Below, piece after piece: positions 56,438 to 64,000 of a stretch of DNA of 64,000 bases (position 1 is its first letter; each line of letters starts with the position of its first letter). Position numbers and translations under genes: made by a program. The notes below the pieces were generated by a model, which did not search any database, was not told the origin of the DNA, and saw only the letters and a program-made list of their open reading frames with translations. The stretch is from Proteles cristata cristata. Its lineage: Eukaryota; Chordata; Mammalia; Carnivora; Hyaenidae. The stretch lies in contig JAESUZ010004128.1 of NCBI GenBank assembly GCA_017311185.1, positions 1,139,001 to 1,203,000 of the forward strand, written 5' to 3'.

Positions 56438-57531
56438 AGATAGCCATCTGGATATCCGATCCACATATTGCCTAACATCTGCATGTTGGCTATATCAAGA
56501 TATTTGATATTATGAATCTGAATGATTGGATGTTAGACTTCTCTAGACATTTTGCTGTAGTGAGGTACAATCATTTTCTTGGGGAGTACTGTTGGTTAAC
56601 CCTCTTACATATAAAACTACATATAAAAATGGATTTCTAATCAAGTTCCTTTCTAGATAAGATTATTCTGTGCCAGGCGAGTCAGCACGCTCAGTCCACA
56701 TGATTTTCCTGCCTTCCTTTCTTAGCTGAAATGTCCTTCTCCCTCTGGGAAATGACCTAAAATTTCTGCTCATGATTTGCCTGTCAAAACTTTGTGTCAT
56801 CATGGCTGACTGTGGCCTCCTTTCTTCCCTTTAAAGTCATTTTCTTTTGGTCAGAAACTTTCCTACCCTGTACTGTACCCCACAAGGTAATGTCCTTTCA
56901 CCTTTGGGAAACAACAGCAAAAGTAAGCAGGGCTACAGCAGAGTCTCCCCACTATTTACAACATCCTGTTGTTTATATTCACATATATTAAAAGCTTACT
57001 TATCGGATATTTTAGGAAATGTCTTTGTTAACTGGTAACTCAATGTAATAATACTCAATAATAAAGTAATGATACTCGAACATGTAACATTGACCAGAGA
57101 CATTATGAAATTTAAGTTCCTTTAGAATCATAGAAAATGTGTTATTATAAAAATGTTTAAGTACTGGGCAATACACTATTTTAGCCAGAGTCTCAGCTCT
57201 TAAAAATACTTATATACAAACTATTGTGTGTATGTATAAATATGTACATATATAATCATAATCTCAATATTTTCAAATGCTTATGATATAAACCATGCCA
57301 GAGGATGTGTTTCTGAGATATTTGCTTCTATTTATAGAAATCAGTGCACATTATCATTTGTATCTTTGGAACTAAATGTTCAGTGGTTATGGTGGCAAAT
57401 GTCAAACCTATGACTAAGTCACAGAGTGGGAAAAAGTAACTGAGTGTTAGATATGAGATGTATCTGTTTCTTGGCCTGCCAGAATGTTCTGATGATAAAG
57501 TAGATAATGTTAATAGATTCATATAATCAAA
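56438..57531. other. AT-rich unique sequence, no gene seen
   Basis: No known repeat. Frames of 63-65 codons only. Confidence 0.45.
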
Positions 57532-57547
57532 ATACTTTTCTGTCTAG

Positions 57548-57750
57548 GGGTGCTTGGGTGGCTCAGGTGGTTAAGTGTTGGACTTAGTTTCAGCTCAGGT
57601 CATGATCTCACAGTTTCATGAGTTCAAGCCCCACATTGGGCTCTGTGCTGACAGCTCAGAGCCTGTTTGTGATTCTCTCTCTCCCTCTCTCTCTGCCCCT
57701 CCCCCACTCACCCTGTCTCTGTCTTTGTAAAAAAAAAAAAACTTAAAAAA
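57548..57750 (+). mobile_element. Can-SINE
   Basis: Head 'gggtgcttgggtggctcagg', 'cagctcaggtcatgatctcacagtttcatgagttcaagccc', CT-rich middle and an A-rich tail. Flanking 'cttttctgtctag' (57,535-57,547) and 'attattttctagc' may be a diverged duplication. Confidence 0.93.
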
Positions 57751-58046
57751 ATTATTTTCTAGCTATAATAAATGCTAAAGTGTTAGGTTCTGGGGGGAAA
57801 AATCCCACATTCATCCTGCAAAGTTCTCTGCCAGTCATAAATATTTCAGGAAAATCTAAATCTCTCTCTCTCTCTCTTTTTTCATTAGTTACTGTGTATT
57901 CTTTGATAGAAGACTTGAGATTCTCAACTTGCTTAATGGAGCCTCTCTAAAACTGTGCCTTTTTAAACAGAAAGGTTCCTTTGCCACCATTAAGCCAAAT
58001 CTAGACTTTAGTTTGGTTACTATCTTTCATATTTGAACAAATCATT
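57751..58046. other. Short unique stretch with (TC)n
   Basis: A (TC)9 run at about 57,862-57,881; otherwise no features are recognised. Confidence 0.5.
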
Positions 58047-58059
58047 TAAAATTAGGGCC

Positions 58060-58281
58060 TGGGGTGCCTGGGTGGCTCAGTCGGTTGAGTGTCTGACTCT
58101 TGATTTTGGCTCAGGTCATGGTCTCACGGTGTGGGATTGAGTCCTGCATTGGTCACTACACAAGGTGTGGGGCCTGCTAAGATTCTCTCTCCTCCCTCTG
58201 CCCCTACCCCTACTCGTGCTCTCTTTGTCGATAAAATATAATAAAATAACATAACATAAAATAAAACAAAGTAAAATGATA
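58060..58281 (+). mobile_element. Can-SINE with expanded AT-rich tail
   Basis: Head 'tggggtgcctgggtggctcagtcggtt', 'gctcaggtcatggtctcacgg', 'ctctttgtcgataaaat' and then an 80-bp tail of AAATA/AACATA units. The duplication taaaat[t/a]agggcc lies at 58,047-58,059 and 58,282-58,294. Confidence 0.94.
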
Positions 58282-58294
58282 TAAAATAAGGGCC

Positions 58295-58876
58295 AAAATC
58301 AAAGATGCCTTCAGATACTGTTTCGAAATATACTGTTTCCAACATCAGTACTGTGAGCTAAAATGAGCATAAATCAGGGGTGGTTACTAGCACAGAAGAA
58401 AGATGTTTCTCTCTTATAGGACAAAGGAATTGTAACAAGTCTTGTGAGTCTGTTACTGTTATTACTGGCTTCTGTTTTTTTCCAAAGCTCTTCCCAGAAG
58501 AATTAAACTAAAAACATTTATGCCATCATGGTTGTTCGAATGTCAACAAATGTTGAATCTGTCATATCTCCACTTTTAACTTCTAATTGTTATGCACAAC
58601 TCATCAAAGAAAATCAGTTATATACATGTTGTCGAGTAGCGTCCTATATATGCAACGGTGCTCAGATTAACAGGGAAAATTCTCAATAACTGTCAGAGTT
58701 GAGATTCACAACTTCCTAAAATGTTGTCAAACTGCACTGTGTTACAGTATAATTTTAAAAAATGTAAAATCATTATTCTCATGTGGATATAGAACGAACA
58801 TATGTGAAACAAAATTTTTAAGTAATCACTAAAGGAGACAGTAAGATGTTAAACCAAATCCAAAAGCACTTAAGAA
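58295..58876. other. Unique sequence, no gene seen
   Basis: No repeat or coding signal recognised. Confidence 0.45.
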
Positions 58877-58883
58877 TTAATGT

Positions 58884-59572
58884 CTGCACCAATTTGCATT
58901 CCTGCCAGTAGTGCTGGTGCAGCCACTCTGGAAAATAGTATGAGATTTCCTCAAAAAATTAAAAATAGATCCACCCTATGGCCCAGACTACTAGGTACTT
59001 ATCCAAAGGATACAAAAATGCTGATTCAAAGGGTCATGTGCACTCCGTTGTTTATAGCAGCACTATCAACAATAACCAAAGTATGGAAAGTGCCTAAATG
59101 CTCATTGACTGACAAATGGATAAAGAAGACATGGTATACATATATAATGGAATGTTACTCCATGATCAAAAAGAATAAAATCTTGCCAATTGCAACAAAG
59201 TGGATGAAACTAAAATGTGTTATGCCAAGCAAAATAAGGCAGGCAGAGAAAGATAAATATCATATGATTTCACTCATATATGGAATTTAAGAAACAAAAC
59301 AGATGAACATAAGGAAAGCGAAGCAAAAATAAGATAAAAACAGAGGGAGGCAAACCATAAGAGACTCTTAAATACAGAGAACAAACTGAGGGTTGCTGGA
59401 GGGATGTTGGGTGGGGGGATGGGGTAAATGGGTGAAGGACATTAATGAGGGCACTTGTTGGGATGAGCACTGGGTGTTGTATGTAAGTGCTGAATCACTA
59501 CATTCTACTCCTGAGACCATTATTACACTACATGTTAACTAACTTGGATTTAAATATCTTATTTTTAAAAAG
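58884..59572 (+). mobile_element. Carnivore L1 tail with inverted 5' end
   Basis: 58,914-59,290 is the ORF2 C-terminus (one frame open from 58,880 to 59,290). Landmarks are [22 protein letters not shown] and [11 protein letters not shown]. The 3'UTR (aaactgagggttgctgg, cactacatgttaactaacttgg) runs to about 59,572. The first ~30 bp (58,884-58,913) are the reverse complement of the L1 sequence expected just upstream, so the 5' end is inverted. It is older than the felid L1s at 12.3 and 45.6 kb. Confidence 0.9.
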
Positions 59573-59582
59573 TAGCTTATGT

Positions 59583-60015
59583 CTAAAGGCTGTTTGACAA
59601 GAAAATGTTAGAATAAAATTGCTGTGTCAGATATAAAACTTGTTTATGTCCAATAGGCCATTGACCAAAATTTCTGGAGAAGCTAGTGAACTGACGAAAA
59701 TTACTTGTATCTCTATGAGGCAAAAATCTACAAGTTAATCTTTGCTTGTATGGGGTAACTTGCTCAAACAAAAATCAAGCCCCACACTGCATTGAAAGAA
59801 TGGCTAGTGGCCATTTGCCTAATTCCAAGTTTCACATAGAAATAGTGTGTCTGGGTTTCCTCCGTATTCAACTATCTTATTTTACCATGTTGCCAATTCT
59901 GTGTAGCAAAGTCTGAGAAATGTCCATACAACAGCAATATCAACAATCCAAAATAGGGAAGTACTGGCTTCAGAGAGTTTAATTAAGATGTATTCATTCA
60001 ACAAATATTTTAATA
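59583..60015. other. Unique sequence, no gene seen
   Basis: No repeat or coding signal recognised. Confidence 0.45.
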
Positions 60016-60115
60016 ATAATAATAATAGCTAAGATGTAACATTTATTGAGCTTTTCCTGTGTTCAGGTACTGTGTTTACAAGATATAAGTGTTTGATATG
60101 GTAAGTACAGATAAG
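60016..60115 (+). repeat. MIR fragment
   Basis: 'aataataatagctaagatgtaacatttattgagcttttcctgtgttcaggtactgtg' matches the MIR core (aatagctaacatttattgagc...gccaggcactgt). Confidence 0.7.
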
Positions 60116-61549
60116 AGAGGACCAGGGCCTATCGTAAAGGCACTGAGCCCAATGCAGGGGGTCATGAAAAGCTTTTTAATGGAGTATCTGTAAATGCAGC
60201 ATTACTTAGTTTAGTAATATGATTTAATGATATTGTTGTCTATTTTCGACATTCATTAAGCTCACCATAACTAAACACAAAATTGTAATCCACTACCAGC
60301 CTATCTTCTTCATTTATTCCTCACCTAGAAAAGAACGTAGGAAGTGCTAATTAAGAATGTGAACAAGCCTTTGGGTCTTATAGATTACTTTTGTGGTATT
60401 ATATTTAAGAAATTATTTTTTTCAAATAACAACTGATCCTTGTAATACTTCGAATTTAATCCCTAACAATAGTGTTGCAAATTGATTATATATCCCATTT
60501 ATATATTTATATCAACTAAAATTTTACAATATGGATGGAAATACCTTAGCTTATAAGCAGAAAATGTCAATTACATGCAGCCCAGATGTGCACCTGAGGT
60601 AAACACCCGGTGGTACCTTCTAATCTTTGTAGACCCCAGTACTTTCAATTCAGAGTTTTCCATGAGATTCTTTTAGGGGCAACTTCATAACACGTAAGCC
60701 TACCCAACGTGGGCCTAAGTACATGACTTTTCCCTGTCTCTCTGTATCACTGGCTTCCTTGTGCCCCCTAGTGAATGTTCACAAAGTAAATGTTTACAAA
60801 GTATTAATAGAGAAAAAAATCGGTAAGCTTTTGCTGCAGACATGCAATTTAATGATATTTAAGGTATATAATCTTTTTATAAAATCCACTTATCCTTGCT
60901 ATCACTGAGTAAATATTAATGCCCTTTCCATAAAATTCATAGTCTCAAAATAAAGGTTTTATGAAACCTACAGAGAAAATAAATTTTGAAGCAGCACAAA
61001 GGGCTTTGCTTTTATGAAAGAGCATTTCCATTACGTTTTACTTTGTTACTTTGAAGGGTTTCTTCAATATTCACACTCTACATTTTTGTCTCTTATGCCC
61101 TTAAATGACTAGCAGTTTCAAATAAAGCAATTTTCATTTCTTTGCTTGACTGGAGAAGAATTTTTCATTTAGATTTTCTTACTTGATTCATCTGAATTTA
61201 TTTGTTCTACTAGTGACATGCATACAGAAAGTATTGCCTACCCTCGTCTAAAGATTATTTGAGTTTTGATTCATGACATGAAACACAAAATCTCATTTTT
61301 TACATGTTTCTTTTCTTCACTACTCCTACTACTTCCCACAACCCAGATTTGAAAAAGCTGCTCTTGACCATAGTTTAGCTCCTTGTTACCAAGGAAAAAG
61401 ATGTCTAAAAGATATAGCATAACACAGTCAACAAAGTATAAACTTCGAATAGAAAATCAAACTTCTAATACAGCTTTTGTAATTTTCTTTACACCTGCCT
61501 AGATCATCATTTCCATGACACCAGGGGTGAGAATGCTTGTTTAAAAAAT
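60116..61549. other. About 1.4 kb AT-rich unique sequence, no gene seen
   Basis: No known repeat. A 61-codon frame at 60,723 has no motif. Confidence 0.45.
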
Positions 61550-61875
61550 ATTCATCTCAGCAAACAAGGAATAGAGGGGATCTTCCTCAACTTGATAAAG
61601 AATATCTACAGAAAACCTGTACTACCATACTTAATGGTGAGACACTAAAATGAGGAACAAAGTAAAGACATCCCTCTCACTAGTCCTTTTCAACATCTTA
61701 TGGGAAGTCCTAGCTAATGCAATGAGACACGAAAAGGAACTAAAAGGCATAGGAAGGAAGGAAGGAAGGAAGGAAGCAAGGAAGGAAGCAAGGAAGGAAG
61801 GAAGGAAGGACAGAAGAAGGAAGGAAATAGTCTTTCTTTGCAGATGACATGACTATTTATGTAGAAATAGAAGTC
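61550..61875 (+). mobile_element. L1 ORF2 reverse transcriptase fragment with (GGAA)n inside
   Basis: 'ggaatagaggggatcttcctcaacttgataaagaatatctac', 'ttcaacatcttatgggaagtcctagctaatgcaatgagac' and, after the GGAA tract, 'tctttctttgcagatgacatgactatttatgtagaaa' (the FADD site) are the RT core of an old L1. Confidence 0.88.
61752..61827. repeat. (GGAA)n microsatellite, interrupted
   Basis: About 75 bp of GGAA/GCAA units lying just before the FADD codons of the L1 RT remnant. Confidence 0.95.
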
Positions 61876-62225
61876 GAATGGTGGTTACCAAGGACTGGGA
61901 AGTGACAGGGAATTGGAGAGATGTTTGAAAGTATAAACTTGTAACTAGTAGGTAAATAAGTCCTAAAGATCTAATGCACATCATAGTGATTATAGTCAAC
62001 AATACTATTTTGTAAACGTCAGAGTTAAGAGTCCACATCTCATTTGTTCCCACAAGAAAGAAATGATAATTATGTGACACGATAGAGGTGTTAGCTATGA
62101 TGGTAATGATATTACAATACATAAATGTATCAAATAAACTTATGTTGTGCACCTTAAAGTTCACAAGTTATATGTCAATTATATCCTTAAAGTTCACAAG
62201 ATATATGTCAATTATATCCTAATTA
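61876..62225 (+). mobile_element. Old L1 3'UTR, out of order
   Basis: 'tggtggttaccaaggactgggaagtgacagg', 'gattatagtcaacaatact' and 'aggtgttagctatgatggtaatgatattacaatac' are L1 3'UTR. It sits between an RT fragment and an ORF2 C-terminal fragment, and its end carries a 33-bp tandem duplication at 62,152-62,217. Confidence 0.8.
62152..62217. repeat. 33-bp tandem duplication
   Basis: The unit starting 'ccttaaagttcacaag' at 62,152 repeats at 62,185 with one mismatch (t/a after 'caag'). Confidence 0.92.
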
Positions 62226-62820
62226 AAAAATTGACTTAAAAATGGATCACAGACCTAAATGTAAAATGTAAACCTATAAAACTCATAGAAAACAGAAAAA
62301 ATCTATATGATATTGGGTTTGATGATGACTTTTTAAATACAATACCAAATGCACGATCCATTAAAGAAATAACTGATGCTTCATTTCATTAAAATTAAAA
62401 TGTTCTTTTTGCTAAACACACTGCCAAGAGAAGAGAAGATAATCCATAGACTGGGAGAATATATTTGCAAAAGACATACTCAGTAAAGAACTCTTATTCA
62501 AAATGTATGAGTACCTCAATCTCAGGGGGACATCTGGCTGACTCAGTAGATAGAGATGTGACTCTTGATCTCAGGATCATGAGTTCAAGACCCACATTGG
62601 GTGTAAAGATTATTTACAAATAACTCTAAAATTTCAACAGAAAAACGAACAAGTCAATTTAAAAACTGAACAAAAGACATCTTTCCAAGGATGATATACA
62701 AATGCCAAATAAACATATAAGGAATTCCAAATTAAAACAACAGATACCTTTATGCACCTATTAAAATGTCTAAAATCTAAAACGCTAATAACACCAAATG
62801 CTGGAAAAGATGAAGGAAGA
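62226..62820 (+). mobile_element. Old L1 ORF2 C-terminal fragment
   Basis: 'ttaaaaatggatcacagacctaaatgtaaaat', 'atgcacgatccattaaagaaat', 'agactgggagaatatatttgcaaaagacatac' and 'acaccaaatgctggaaaagatgaagg' follow L1 ORF2 order. It is split by an old SINE at 62,523-62,625. Confidence 0.85.
62523..62625 (+). mobile_element. Old Can-SINE, short form
   Basis: 'ggggacatctggctgactcagtagatagag', 'ctcttgatctcaggatcatgagttcaagacccacattgggtgtaaagattatttac' is the short tRNA-Lys-derived carnivore SINE, diverged. Confidence 0.85.
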
Positions 62821-64000
62821 ACACAACTGAAATTTTAACAAACTCTTCATTACTGAGTGTGGGATAATCTGATAGCCTTAAATCCTCTAGAGCTGGGGCA
62901 CAAAAGGAATATTTACTCCATAGTGGAAGTACCTGATATGAAGCTTTTTTTTTTAACTGTAGTTTAAGTGCCTGACAGCAAGCTTGTGATTGCTGGGGCA
63001 TCCATTTCAAAGACCTCCATCTCGAATAAACATATTGCTCTGCTGTGTGACACAGCTACTCCTTAAACACCTAGGTAAGAAACCAGGCTGTCCCATCTGT
63101 GAAGTTCTGCTCTTAGAAAGCCACCCATAAAACTGAGTGCCATCTGATTTTTCCCTTCCTGTGCCCTAATTCCCATTCTTATGCTCTCGGCACCCCACAC
63201 TTGACTCGATAAGGACAGAGCCCCAGAGCTGTGTCCCTCGCTCTGTTTACCTATGATCTCATCACACGGTCCCAAGGCTTGCTACATATCCTTAGGATTT
63301 GTTAATAATAGATCCTTTTTCTTCAAAGTCTCCTTATGGTCGTTGCAGAGGCACATTCTGCCATCATAGTAAGACTGCAAGGGACAGTCCAGTTACAACA
63401 TGTCAGAGAGATGCCTGTGGGGGTTTGCCACAGCAGTGTGGACCCAGGAGAGTGCCTCCACCATTTCTTGCCAGTGCATCACTCTCAATAGGCTGAGGCC
63501 AACACTACACACTCACCTTTCCCTTTTTCACCAGCATCCATGGCGGGCGGGGGAGGGGGGGGAGGGTAGGATCCACAAAAGAATGTGGGAGTTGGGCAGA
63601 CCCGAGAGAGCCACCTTGTTGGAGCACAGGTGTGATACTTCTCCTTCACAGACCAGTTTTTAAAGTAAAGAAAGCTGTCTCCCAGGAAGACGCCCCATCC
63701 AACTTACAGGTTTAGGAACATGGCTTCTGGGGGAAGAGTGGAAGGAAATGCCAAATACTGCTGGTGATGGGCAAGAAACACTCCCAATGCCTGTACCCAA
63801 GTGAAGGCCCAGTCACCTTGGCGCTATGGAATAAATTCCCATCTATGGCTGTGGGAGGGCCCATAGTCCCCGTACTGCCACAAAGCAGAAGTGTGTTGTT
63901 GGGGAGGAGAGGAACAGATAACTGGCCCCAGATCCAGACGCTCCTCCAATACAAGGCAGAGGGTGGCTGCCACAAGAGGAAAGCCAGAAGGCTGAGAAAG
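62821..64000. other. About 1.2 kb without recognised repeats or genes
   Basis: GC content rises towards the window end. Frames of 65-87 codons on both strands lack motifs. Contains the G-quadruplex motif at 63,544-63,567. Confidence 0.45.
63544..63567 (+). repeat. G-quadruplex motif
   Basis: GGG, GGGGG, G8 and GGG separated by single bases, the tightest G-run cluster in the window. Confidence 0.88.

Noticed and set aside
1..64000. CRISPR arrays, operons, plasmid or phage genes
   Set aside because: No regularly spaced repeats, no dense gene packing; content is typical of mammalian intergenic or intronic DNA.

Overview
This is non-coding mammalian DNA from a carnivore, almost certainly a felid or a close feliform. 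The main evidence is about 35 copies of the tRNA-Lys-derived Can-SINE in its felid form (head beginning GGGGCGCCTGGGTGGC, a pyrimidine-rich middle, and an AAATAAATAAA...CATT tail). L1 elements of a matching carnivore type are also present, as are old mammal-wide repeats (MIR, L2, MLT1-like LTR, L1M/HAL1-like). I recognise no host protein-coding gene, no tRNA or rRNA gene, no CRISPR array and nothing prokaryotic or viral beyond LTR remnants. Nearly all long open frames are either parts of L1 or chance frames.

Layout. 1-9.3 kb: an old + strand L1 tail carrying three SINEs, then scattered SINEs, a long antisense L1M/HAL1-like block (5.56-8.43 kb) and an MLT1-like LTR (8.43-9.04 kb) split by a young SINE. 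9.3-19.4 kb: mostly unique DNA with a pyrimidine tract, SINEs and a young 5'-truncated L1 on the minus strand (12,253-13,145, 18-bp target-site duplication). 19.4-30.9 kb: a degraded + strand L1, SINEs (one grown into a (CA)n microsatellite, one nested in the tail of another), a complete solo LTR at 27,470-28,346 with a 5-bp duplication, and another old L1 tail. 30.9-40.3 kb: mostly unique DNA with MIR, L2-like pieces, an unclassified older repeat seen in several copies, and a second probable LTR. 40.3-44.3 kb: the 5' part (5'UTR and ORF1 region) of an older L1M, into which a felid L1 tail and then a SINE were inserted at the same target site.

45.56-52.65 kb holds the most interesting object: a full-length felid-type L1 retrotransposon on the + strand (about 7.1 kb), flanked by a perfect 17-bp target-site duplication. 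It has a GC-rich 5'UTR with a YY1-like site at +10 and two tandem copies of a ~195-bp monomer, then ORF1, a 46-bp spacer, ORF2 (endonuclease plus reverse transcriptase), a G-rich 3'UTR, AATAAA and a poly(A) tail. ORF1 carries one single-base frameshift and ORF2 carries seven, yet neither reading path contains a substitution-type stop codon. The pattern suggests either a very recently dead copy or base-level indel errors in the assembly.

52.7-64 kb: older L1 tails, several Can-SINEs, L2 and MIR fragments, simple repeats, and about 1.2 kb of unique sequence at the end with a strong G-quadruplex motif. The window therefore reads as an intergenic or intronic, repeat-rich region whose history is successive LINE insertions with SINEs mobilised by them. 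I found no previously undescribed functional system. The points worth a second look are the full-length L1, the repeated use of one target site, and the unclassified repeat family.
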